64,000 nt of DNA from Atrichornis clamosus (Eukaryota; Chordata; Aves; Passeriformes; Menuridae). Below, piece after piece: positions 37,419-49,025 of the stretch. A program made the translations under genes and the position numbers. Under the pieces are notes generated by a model. That model was not told the DNA's origin. It worked only from the letters and a program-made list of their open reading frames with translations, and searched no databases. Position 1 is the stretch's first letter. Every line of letters begins with the position of its first letter. Location of the stretch: assembly GCA_013400975.1 (NCBI GenBank), contig WBMZ01011914.1, positions 124,001 to 188,000 on the forward strand. The letters run 5' to 3'.

Positions 37419-37438
37419 ATATATATATATATATATAT
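37419..37438. repeat. (AT)n microsatellite
   Basis: About ten AT units directly next to the assembly gap, followed by TTTATTTATTT. The true length is probably greater. Confidence 0.95.
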
Positions 37439-38478
37439 TTATTTATTTTGGAAGAAAGTTGTAAAGATCAAGCTCTGGTTGCAAAAATCAGTGACTTGTA
37501 CTTGGAGCACATGCTCAAGAACAGGTGAGAGACCAACCCAGTCCTTCAGAAAACAAATGAATGAAGAAAAATTCTTTTACAATTACAAAATCCAGAAGCT
37601 TTGCTGCATACACCCATCCAGAATTGCCACATTCAACTCCACAAAGCAGAAAATGTACGGAACAGTGCAGTAAAACTCTTTCACAATTGTCAGTTTCAAA
37701 AGCAGACCATTGGCTTTAAAGATCTGTGAGTGTTGGCTAAAGTATATGGAGCTGTGGATAACTCAGCTAAGAAAAGCCTCAAACGCAAAGACAACCTCAA
37801 CATCTTTACAAAATGGTGCAAATACTAATGGAAAAAAATGCATATTCTTAAAAATCCACATAAGCATCTGACAAGCAGAAGCCTTTTAATGTGGATGTGA
37901 AGAAACATTTCTGTCTCTGCATGGAAATACTGACTTTGTGACTGGTCCTGGAAATTTATTTATGAACTAATCCAGATAAAACCAACTAAATGATGCATTG
38001 CTTTGAACTCTCCCCAGGAATCACATGGCACCCACCAACGCAACCCTTGGGGTGAGGTTCTCCTCTTTCAGGGTGCTGCTCGCATATTTATTCTGTTTTC
38101 TGATTAGGATTTGCATGTATTTATCAGTATTAGATACAAGAGAGGCAGACATCTCTGGGGGAGGAGGAGGAGGGAGGTTATACACGGCTGTGAACGCAGT
38201 GGGAACAGCACTGGGCATCCCTCTCATCAGTCAGTGCTTAGAGAGACCTCGACGAACACAAGGTGCTCCTCAGAAGCACAGAAACACACAGTTCACCTTT
38301 GCAAAACGCCAGTTACCAGAAATTAATTTAAATACACGGGCAAGGTGGAGCCCCACAGAGAAGCCGCCTTTTTGCCTGGGCGGGGCGCGCGCTCCCCTCA
38401 CGGCGCCCGCGGCCCGGCCCCTCTTGAGGCCTCTCTTGTCTTTTCTCTCTTTTATCTCACTTTCTTAACTTAAAATTT

Positions 38479-38490
38479 AAAAAAAAAAAA
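38479..38490. repeat. Poly(A) tract inside the CpG island
   Basis: Twelve A followed by A-rich sequence (CAAACGAAAAAAACCC), interrupting the island. No retroelement body is seen upstream of it. Confidence 0.85.
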
Positions 38491-38633
38491 CAAACGAAAA
38501 AAACCCAACAAACCCAAACCAGCAACACAACCGCCCCCACGGGCGGCTCGGAGCTCAGGGCGGGGCCGGAGCCCGCCGTCTCCACGGAGCCGAGCCCGCC
38601 CTCACGGCGGGGCCGGGGCCGCCCCTCACGGCC

Positions 38634-38639
38634 CTCACC
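38634..38639 (-). other. SPTBN1: Candidate splice donor of a noncoding SPTBN1 first exon
   Basis: On the minus strand, GCG|GTGAGG would end an exon at base 38639. Two weaker GTGAGG sites with C before the GT lie at 38601-38605 and 38625-38629. Joined to the exon 2 acceptor, this would give an intron of about 1.27 kb. The site was picked on motif alone. Confidence 0.3.
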
Positions 38640-40227
38640 GCCCGCCGCGCTGGCGCCACCTGCCGGCCCGGCCCCTCCCGACACCCGCTTGTCGCGACAT
38701 AAATCCGCCCCGCCGGCGACACACGGCGGGTTTGCCGCCGCTGCGGCCGGTCCCGGGATAACAGAGCCGGTGGCTGTCCCTCGTCCCAACCTCCCGGCAG
38801 GTCCGTGCCGTGTTTCCGTGCGATAAAAAGCCGGTGTTCGTCGCAGAAATGGGAACGGAGCCGCGCCGGGGCGGCTGTTACGTAAGGAGCTGTTACCGAA
38901 GGCTGAGTGCGAGTGTTCAACCTTCACAAAAGGTGGGAAGGAATCGCTTCAGTCATGGGAAGCTGCCAAGAGAGCGAGAGAACGCGACGAAAAGCGGCTC
39001 TGGGGAAGGTCGTGGGGACGATGCTCCCGCGGCGCATCCCGCAGGAGCTGGGGCTGGATCAGTCCCTCCGGCCCGACACTGCCGCTGGGAACAGACAAAA
39101 ACATGGAGCAAAGACAGGAAGAGGGATTCAATCCCACTCGGAGCCTTTCTGCACAGCACTCACCAGCTGATCCTCAGTGAGCATCAGGCCTAGACAAAAA
39201 CCTCCCACTGATCCCTGTACACAGGCTGAAATCAGCGCTAATTCCAATTAAATCTGTGGAGCAACCACGGTGTAAACAACGAGTGGGAACAGGCTGGTCG
39301 ACAGCATCAGTTTCCATCTTTTCTATATTCACCAGTGCTCAAGGAAGAGAAGATGTGCCATTGGAAAAGTTGCAGCTCCAACCGCAAAAATAAAAGCAGT
39401 GACCCCAAAATCGGGATGCAGTGACATGTAATTTAATATAGATGGAACGAGCATGGGACTTAATTTATTTCTGTGTCAGTGCTGTTTAGACACACACACA
39501 ACTGAATCCAGAGTAAATTCTAACTTGTGCTTTATCACTTCTCCCACCCTTCCTGAGCATCACACAAGCAAAATCTATCCCAGATAAAGCTCAATTGAGC
39601 ATGAAATGGCCTGTTATCCCACACCTATAGGGCTGGAAAATCTGCATCCTTGTTCTGATTCTAACAAAAGCAGTGCCTCACTCCCTGACATCAGGCTCCG
39701 TTTTCAGGGATGCGGTTCCCTGCCACAGGAACAGCGGAGCGGAGGAGTAGGAAAACGCTGCAGGGATAAAAATAAGCACCTTGCAGCAAAGCAAGGTAAG
39801 GAGAACACCACGGAATCCTGATGCCAACGACAGATCCAGATCCAGAGTGTGCAGCCACCGCCTTCAGCCCGTGCTGGAAAACAGTTTTGCTTGAATCCTG
39901 CGGCAGTTCTGATCCAGCACAACCCGCTGCTGCCTCCAGGAACAGGGAGGGAAGATAAACACAAGCTCCAGCAGAAACCTCCAGGCACCTGACTGCAGGG
40001 ATGGAGGTCCTGCAGCTGGGACGAGCCACAGCAGCACATCTTGTTTCCACGTTAAGGGTGTCCTGATCTGACATGAAAAACACCAGCAAGTGCCCAGAGA
40101 GTGAGGGGGGGTAAATGGTTCGGAATTTTCCTGGAGCCCTTAATGCAGCTGAGTTCATTGCTAATGACCTTGAATGTAATCCACCCGTGAAATCAGCCCT
40201 GCACTTGAAGGACCATGCTGAAAACCC

Positions 40228-40245
40228 TGTGTGTGTGTGTGTGTA
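40228..40245. repeat. (TG)n microsatellite
   Basis: About nine TG units followed by TATAACACACTCACA. Confidence 0.95.
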
Positions 40246-43200
40246 TAACACACTCACATTTACAGATTTATTTTAAGCCTGACGACCCCAGTGCTCTGCA
40301 CAAAGCACCCACCAACACCCAGGGAGCACAGGGACACAGGGAAGCCCGTGTTCCAGCAGGAACAGCCTTTGTCACTTCAACATCCTGGCCTGGCTTTAAG
40401 CTGAAACACCCATCTAATAAAGGAATTATGTTTTCTGCAGAGAGCCAGAGGAAACAGGAATTTCAGCTGTCAACATCCCCAGCAGCATCCTGCAAGCCAA
40501 CCCACTCTCAGGATTGGAGAAACACAAGCACACTGGGAACAAGGCATTTTAGAAATGGCAGGTCCCAATTTCATTACCATTCGCAATTCAGACTCTCTCT
40601 AGGATGTCATGCAGGGCTTAAACCCAGAGAAAACAGGCACTGGGGTTTCTCAGTTAGTCCACGTCCTCCTAAGCTCACCTGGCTTGGAGAAATTAGCAGG
40701 CAATTCCAGGGATAAGCAGCCACAGGGGTGAACTAATAAATAGCACGGAACTTCTCCAGGCACTGAATCCACAGGCCCACCACGATGGGCAAAGAAAGAT
40801 CTGTAAATTCCCAAACTTCTTCCTCATTGATAAAACGTAACTCTGCTGCCTTCTGCCACGGATGCCATACTAGACGACCTCATGAGACAAAAGAGATCAA
40901 GCCATTTCATTTCAAAGCATTCCTTAAAACCTATTGCATAATCTGAGGGCGGGGGGTTGGCATTATCTTCAAAAAGAAGAAATGGCTTGAAGAAAAAAAA
41001 TCAGCTACCAGGAAGAGCATTTTCTCAGACAGTTTTCAAAGGCCACATCCAGGGGTCAGACCTTTTGTATTTACTTTCATAAATAGACCAGAGTCTGCTC
41101 TGTTTGTTTCTCAGATAATAGAAAATAAACAGTTTTATTCAGCCCATCTGAAGAATGAATTCATTTTAAAAAAATTCATTGGCTACTTTTAAATGCAATC
41201 ATGTAATTCACTAAACAGGCTACAACTATAATCCCTGAAATTCTGCCATAACCACACATCTGGAATTACTTCCTAATAGTTACATTTATCTTTAAAGTAA
41301 ACATTGCTTTTTCAAGAGTTACTATTCTTCCAGGAAACATGCTAAGCTGTAGTTAGATTCATGTTACTCTTACAAAGGATTGTCAAGAGGTTTTTATGGT
41401 GTTGTGATTGAAGAAAACACATTTTGAGCAGCAATCCCCAAATGGTCTCATTGCTTGTGTTAATACACTGTTCCCTGGCTAACACACAGCCCAACCTATT
41501 GCAGCTTTTTTGGCTTTAAAGATAAACTACATATTCATCTTTAACTCCCACGACTGAGTGACAGGACTGAGAAGGGCACACAGACACCTCCAGGTCACCA
41601 GGGCACAGGGGTTTAGTGACAGGCACAACCACTGTGACAAAGAGAATGGTCTCCTGATCCCACAGATCAGATAAATACCTCAAAGAAACCAAAATTGCAC
41701 ACTGCCTCCTTTCTGGTAGCCCTCTGAAACCAAGGCTGGACAAGCACAGAAAGTAATTCCATTACCCTTTTTGCAGGGTACTTTCCCTCCCTGTCTGTCC
41801 TGCTCCTCTACGGAGGGCTCAGGCCATCTCACCAGACCAGCTCTTTAGCAACAAATTCACTTGAAAGCTATTACTACTATCAAAAAGAGGAAAATCTAGT
41901 TAAAATGTAACCAAATTTTGCATTTATTCTGAACAACACTCAGCTCCCTCCTAACAGCAGCACAACAGACATTTAATAATTTTTAAAACATCATTTAAAA
42001 GCAGAATTTAAACTGGAGAATGGATTTCTTCTGAACTCTCAGTGTCCACCCACATCTTGTCACTCCAACAGGGTGAGATTCTTGCCTTAAGCTACCACAG
42101 AGAGGAAAGCGGCCCTGTCACAGCTCAGTAGGGACACCTTGGGAGAGGCTGGATGCCAAATGAACATCCACATCAAACACCCCCACAGGTCAAACCCTGC
42201 AAGTACAAAACACTGGTTAGAAACCCAAGAGTTGTACAGAACCCTTGGATTGAGAAACGGAAGTCCTGAGCATAAAGCTTAGAAAGGCTGGAAAATGCAC
42301 ATCCCAGTTCCAGCCATTTCTCAGCCTGGAGCCCAAGGAGGTGGTTCCCAGCCTCTCTCCTTGCTCTGACCCCATGCTGCAGCACATTTCCAGGGACAGG
42401 AGCTTCCCTGTCCTGGCAGGGCAGTGAGGGCAACACGCTCACTAATGTTCTGGCTTGTTGTTTCAGCTGCTGAACCAATCCCAAAATAATAAAGGCAGTA
42501 ACTCAGCAAGACTCCCTTGACCTCCAGCATCCCCTCTCCCTCACAGGCGAGGTCTGGTTCCCAATCCCATCTTTCCTTCTACAAACAGAACCACAGTTTC
42601 TGCATTTTCCAGCCCAAGAGTGTTCCATGTCTTTGCCTTTGCTTCCCAAGCCAACACACTTTGTGGTGCTGACTCCTTCAGCTGTCCATGCTCCAGGATG
42701 TGGAGGATGAGAGCCCAAAGGTCACAGCAAAAGGGGGACAGGCTGTGCTACCAGGGAGTCAAATGCCACAATCAGCGTGTGGGGCACTCCAGGAATGCAC
42801 AAACAAGGCAAGACTGAAGTTTCTTTATTCCCAATACAGGCTGGAAAAGTGTGCAAAGGTCATTAAAATCAGGCAGCCCGTCCTTCACGAGGGAGGTCTG
42901 CTTCCCACATCTCAGATAACCCATCACTTGAAAGACCAGGGAGTTAAGAGTGGATTCCAGGCTCTTATTTTCCTTCCGAGGTCCCCAGGATATCACACTC
43001 TGGCTGGGACATGGGTACATATTAAATAAGCACTGAAACAACTTCAGAAAGGGTTTGTGCTGCTCCCTGCAAACAGAAAGAGCCTCACTGTTCTGGAGCC
43101 CCCAGTGCTGCCAGCAGGGGTGACTGGTGCACACCCAGCACCACGTGCCACACACAGGACAAGGATTCCAACAACCAAGCACAGCCAAGGGCACAGAGGA

Positions 43201-46200
43201 ACTCAAAATGACTGAGAATGGGTTATTTAGTAAACACGAATCTCTATTTCAAACCTTTCCGTTCCAGCACAGACCCTTAAAACCTTCTAGGCTGATTCTC
43301 TCCACATTTAGAGCAACGAAGTTTCACGCAGTTTCTCATCTATCACCCAGCAGATCTGGACTCCAACATTCTTTCCTGAAGACTCCAGAATAATTGAATT
43401 GATATATGTGGTCCCAATTTGTCCTCTGTAATCTGAGGTAGGTCCATCCAGCTGAGGATGGAAGCCAGGATGTGCCAACATTATTTGAAGAGCCTCCTAA
43501 AACACACAGGTGGCAGGGGCAGGCTTCCTATGGATTTTATCTGAGGTCAGACACATGACAGGAGTTGTGGGGTGAGACTCTCTAGGCTTCTGTATTTCCC
43601 TATTGAACATCCCAGAACAGACATTGCACCTGAAACAGCCTCTAGAAAAAGCCATGCCCCTCCACCAACTATATCCAAACCATGAACAGACTAATCTGAG
43701 ACACTTTAGGTGGAAAGTGGCCAGTTTTGTAAGGAGTTAATAAAGAGGAGTACAAGGATGGAACAGAACTGAACTTAGCACACACAACACTTCAGGGTGG
43801 AGTGAGCACCGAATTCCTTCTGGGCCTGCCCTTCCTTTTCCCCTCATCCCTTGAAGAATGCGAAACACGTTTTGCCAAGCTGCTGAGGGGAGGGCTCTGT
43901 CTCAGCCATCAGCAGCTCCCAGGGAGCAGCATTGCTCCAACCCTCCTGAAAGGGAAAGGCTACAGGGATCCAGAGGGCCAGGCAGTGGCACAGCCTGGAG
44001 TCACACACGGAGCATGAACACCCACCCACGAGGGTGCTGAGAATAAAACTCCAAATACTGCGAGTGCTGGGCCCAGCTCAAAGAATGCAATCTCCTTACT
44101 TGGTTTTTAAGCAAAACACAGAGTACTCAACCCCTTTCCTCGTGTGTTTGTGGATTTCCCTAAACAAGCACTGCTGGGCAAGGTTAGTGGTTATTTAAGT
44201 AGTATGAGTTATGTTCAACTCCGTAAGTGCATCACAAGGCAGTCCATGGCTGCTCAAGTGAGATCCATGGATTAAATACGGCTTCACTCCAACACACAAA
44301 CCACCTTTCTATCCAACATAGCCAAAGATGTAACTCAGCATCCAAAAAATCTCATGAAACATCAATCGGGCATTTTCTAAACCTGCCATCCTGTTTTCTG
44401 CTTCTAACTGAGTCAGTGAAGAAACTCACATAGATTTAAATCCATGCAGGTCTTGGTCATTTGCTTTTAAAAAGAGCACTTTCATCACCCTCGTAGTATT
44501 TCAATATATCAGTGGAAGACAGCCTCTGGAATTATTAGGATATCTGGGAATGCCCTGCCATGCACATGGCTTAGCTGGAAAAAACCTGGGGGGCTAGCTC
44601 AGTTCAGCTCTACAGTTTCTCTCCCCACCTCCATTCCTGCATTAGTTATAATTTCTATAGCCCACTTATTAGATTTCCTACCCATTTTCAGAAAAATCTG
44701 CATTTCCAACCCATCCAGAAGATGCCTTTTCCAAAGCCTAGGCCTGGGAAGAATGTTCCCATGGAGGAAAATCCAAGTGCCAGTTCATGAGTTTTAAACA
44801 AATCTGCTGAATCTGCTCTTTAGACTTTGCAGACTGGTTCTGGTGCAAAGGCAGCTGGTCACTGTGAAAAGTGAGGAATGGGCAGCAAAACCAGGGATTA
44901 TATTCTGGTTGGGACTGGAATAGCATCCTGAATGTTGAGAGGGCTTTACAAGACAACCAATACGTGCCTGTGCACCTGTGTGCACTGATCTGTGGGGTCA
45001 GCAGTTGGCACGTCAGTCCTTTCTCTGGGGAATACAACTGTCAGCAGCCCAGGAGCCCTTCAGTTTCTACAGCCCGTGCACTTATTTTGCTATAAAGTCT
45101 TAGAGAGAATTGGAATTGCCTGAACTTTTTGATAAATAAAAGAACGTAATACCAAAACCTCCTTATGGTGGCAAATTAATATAAAGGGATTAAAAATCTG
45201 AGTAGGCTGGAGTAACAATATGTTGTCTGCATACACCACAAAGGGTGCTCTGGGTTGTCACCTGAACAAAATCCACAGGAGGAAATGACCTGGAGCTGGA
45301 ATCAAAGAGGCTCCAGGTCAGCTGAGTCCCTGCTGGAACTACAGGAAGGACTTTTCTGGCGTAGCTGTCACTCAAGATAACCTTTACTCTGAGCCATCCC
45401 TCAGCTTTAGCACAGCTCAGCTGTTTCAGGGGTACAACAGAAGGGACAAGGAGTCTTCACAGAGACCTGCCATGGAGATGGGACCTTGTTCCATCAAACC
45501 ACTCTCTAATGTTGTTGGAAGCCCCTGCATTTCACCTTTTGCCATCCTGGCCACAGGGCAAGGCAAAGATCCACTTTCCAAACACCTCTAAGAAGTGCTT
45601 CTGGAGGACACATCCTCATGGTCTAGCAGGAAGGAAAGCTGATGTATTTCCCTAGATATCAACACTTTTCCAAAGAAACTACCCAAAAATTTCCTTCCAG
45701 AGTCACTGAGCATTTAAAGCACAATATTGAGTATCACCATGTTCTAGAAGCTATCTGTGGGTTGACCTTCACCAAAAGACTGTGAAAATACAGGGCAATA
45801 GTCTACAGTGGTATTTACCTTTTTCTTCAGCGGAACAAAACAAAAAGTCTTTTTTAGTATTTTTCAAGCGCTCACGCAGAGCAGAGTTTCAATAAAAACC
45901 AGGTGCCCTCAGAAAGGAGTTTCCCATTTTCTCGTCTCTCTCATGACCCAGCTTATGAGAAACAGAGCTCTGAGCTTTGGGAACCTGCTGGGTGTCGGGG
46001 AAGGACTGAACACGGAGATGCTCCCGCTGCCTCCGGACTGCCAGACAGTTGGTCCTCCTTTGGATGAAGGCAGGAAAAGCTTCACATCTTGACCCTGGGC
46101 ACGACCCTCACTTGGCAGGAAGTCCCAGACAACCTGAATGCCCTCGGTGACATCACTGTTTACTTGGACAGTGCTGCAGCAAACTGGCAGTGCCAGGTGG

Positions 46201-49011
46201 TACCCGGCTCAGGGGCATCATAGACACAGCGCCAGCCCACGGGGCTTGTTAGTGCCTAACCTACAGGAAAACGTTCCTCAGGAAAAAACAGACAACTTGG
46301 ACATCACTTGGTCATTTGAGAAATGCTGCAATTGCCTCTGAGTCACCATGCAATTTACTGCTATCCATTTACATCTGCTGTATTAATTGGAATGAAAAGA
46401 GCTACAGCCAAGTGTCTGGGGATGGCAGAGGGACCAGAGGTGCTTGCCACGGATCTGGAGCTGGAGTTTCTGCCACACTTCTCACTCCTACCCAGAGGGT
46501 CTCACACAGGAATGATAGCCCTGGTTTACATTTGGAGCAAGAGCACCTGGGAGCCTGCCCCTGCTACACGAGAGCTGATTCCAAGCACTGCCACACTTCC
46601 ATCTGTGAGCACATTCCTGCAGTCCATCTCCGGAGCCGAGATGCGATAGCTCTGACCTCGTTCCAGGAGCAGGGCTGCCAAGTAAACAGCCCTGACTTAA
46701 CACCCACCCTGCTGTCTCCCTTGCTTCTCTATTTCCCCTCTCCACTTCCACACCCCACCCTTCCTAAAGGTCCCAGCCCAATCAACAGACACGTAACCTG
46801 TGGATGAGTGGGAGTGAGCCAGAGCCTCTGCCCATCTTCCCTTCCCGGCATCCCTGTGAGCTCCTGCTTCCTTCCCACAGGGAGGAGGCAGCGACGCCCA
46901 CCTGGGTCATGCCGCAATGCTGAGCTGAGGCACAGCCAGAACAAGATGCAGCCGTGGGAGGCTGAGCATGGCTTGGCAATCCTGGAGTGTCCTGAGGGAC
47001 AGGACACAAAACCAGGGAGTAATGTCAAGCTACGCTCATTTACACCTAGGCAAGCCTCCTCCGTGTTGGAGGGTCTTATGTAAGGGCAGGGAAAGGCTCC
47101 ATCACTCCCAGCCAAGGAGGAGAAATTGAGGACAGACTGCACAGGCACCTCCTCCCTGCTCGGAGCTGCTGCTCGGGGGAGGCTGCCTGGTGACAACTTC
47201 CAGGGAAGAAGAACGAGAGCGAGCTGTTTTGGCTCTGCCCCCGAACTGCAGAGCAGCGGTGGGAAACCGCACCCAGGGAGACGCCCAGGGAGAAGAGGAT
47301 GTTTTGTTGTGGAGGCTTTTGTTCTGGACTCTGTTTATTAGCGATATTTCACAGCCAGGCAGGCAGAGCAGGGAAGCAATTTAAAGGGCCAGGCTGGAAG
47401 AAACAACCTGCTCCGCAGTCGGCAGGTTTTGAAACAGCAAACAAACAACAAAAACCAGATTCCGGGGGCAGGAATGGACAAGGATTTGCTGACACTCTCC
47501 ATAAGGCAAGAGCAGGCAACAGCTGAAGTTTCAGCAGCTCCAGCACCAAGCCAGGAAGGAGCAGCCCCGAGTCCAGACACCCAGAGACTCTCATTAAGAG
47601 GAGACACAAGGCAGCACTAATTACCCCACAGCAGTGCTGAGATGATCCACCCGCTCCCACACAGGTACTGGCTCCAGGTACCAGAGATTCCCGAGACCTC
47701 ACTCACTGCTTTAGCCAGAGATGCTCAATCAGCTCATGAGGGCTGGACAAAGAAACGGCCTAGTAAAGAAGAATTTTAGAAAGAATTCGGTGGTCCCAGA
47801 GGAGGCACATCAAAGTCTGCTCCAGAACAAGCACCTCCTTCAGATGCTGGAACCCAAATCACAGCCAGGATCACACAAAGCTTTGTCTCTTGCTGGCCAG
47901 ACTCAGTGTACAACTGGAATACGTTATAGGTACCACACGGATTCTAACTGTTCTCTCTTGAATGAAAATAAACCTGGAATAACCGACAGAACGGGACAAC
48001 TTTTGTTCTGGGGAGGTGATGTGAAGACAGTACTTAACTGTGGGTGAGAGGATGCCAGCATTTCTCTGGATTAAGAACTGGTTGGAAAGTGAGCTGAGAA
48101 ATAGTTTGATATTAAATACCCACTTGAAATGGGGATGTTAAAAATTGCTCTGCAAATCAGCACAACCTACATCAGCAGTGCACATGAACAGCTTTGACAG
48201 GCTAGACCAGAAACATGGCTGAAAGCTGTCTGGAAAAGGATCCTTCCCCAGGAAAAGAGGGAAATGTCAGCAGTCCCACAAGTAAATCACCAAGTCAGAC
48301 AGTGAAAGGCAAGATTCTATCAGGCCAACGAGATTCCTGGTTCAAGTAACCAAGCACAGCTTGAGCCACTGCTTCCCAAGGAGCAGGAAATGTGTCTCAT
48401 TCTCCCCAGGGGACACACAGCACACATCAACCCCTTCTCAGCAGGGGAATCAAGAGCTCCACATCCAAACTGGTCCCCTCTCCTCTAAACTAAACCTTTA
48501 GTGGGTCAGTGGGTACCGGCCAGAGGAAGACAACAGGTAAAACTAAGCAGGCTGCCTGCATTTGCCCACATGGAAGTTTTAAATGGACACCAGCTGTTAA
48601 TTCCTTTCTACATTCTTCACATTTTTTTTGGCCAACTCCCGACAAGACTAACAGAAACCTTTCCCCTCCAACTTTCATCTGATGCATAGATAAAATAGTC
48701 AGGCAAGGAAAAGAAATCTATCTCATTATTGCCTTCATTTAAATGCATGCCTGTAGGTCCTCAGTGCATCCCTGCCCTTTGAGATGGGTTAAAGAGCCTT
48801 AATGCCATCTAAATTAAGTCAATTTGTTATTCAGAACATTTGTGAGCAAACAATTTGAGATGCATCCTGGGAGGAGAAAGCACATGGGCCAGAATATAAA
48901 ACCCTGGGAAATAAGATGATGGATGGGAAGCAAAAGCCCAAAAAAGCTACATCTTAAATAACTCGGGTCAGTATTTTGGTTCTTTGATGTTCCCACTATG
49001 GCTCTTTCTTC

Positions 49012-49025
49012 TTTTTTTTTTTTTT
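49012..49025. repeat. Poly(T) tract
   Basis: Fourteen T after CTTTCTTC. It could be the reversed tail of a retroposed sequence, but no source sequence was recognised on the left side. Confidence 0.85.

Larger units (their letters stand above)
37371..38370 (-). other. SPTBN1: Intron upstream of SPTBN1 exon 2
   Basis: About 1 kb between exon 2 and the large CpG island. Apart from the assembly gap and AT repeat, it holds ordinary AT-rich sequence and a short (GGA)n stretch near 38158-38176. No exon was recognised. Confidence 0.6.
38376..39085 (-). promoter_or_regulatory. SPTBN1: Strong CpG island, candidate promoter of the long SPTBN1 isoform
   Basis: This is the most CpG-dense block in the window. 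It has GGGCGGGGCGCGCG at the left side, a T-rich then A-rich interruption at about 38424-38520, then dense CpG to about 38770, and thinner CpG to about 39085. It lies 1.0-1.7 kb upstream of exon 2 in transcript orientation. On the minus strand, GCG|GTGAGG after base 38639 is the best donor-like site in it. A promoter is a fair inference. Whether it drives the main SPTBN1 transcript, an alternative one or an opposite-strand RNA cannot be told from sequence. Confidence 0.7.

Noticed and set aside
38457..38927. 156- and 121-codon minus frames in the CpG island
   Set aside because: GC-rich DNA is stop-poor. The Arg/Pro/Gly/Ala-rich translations are compositional.
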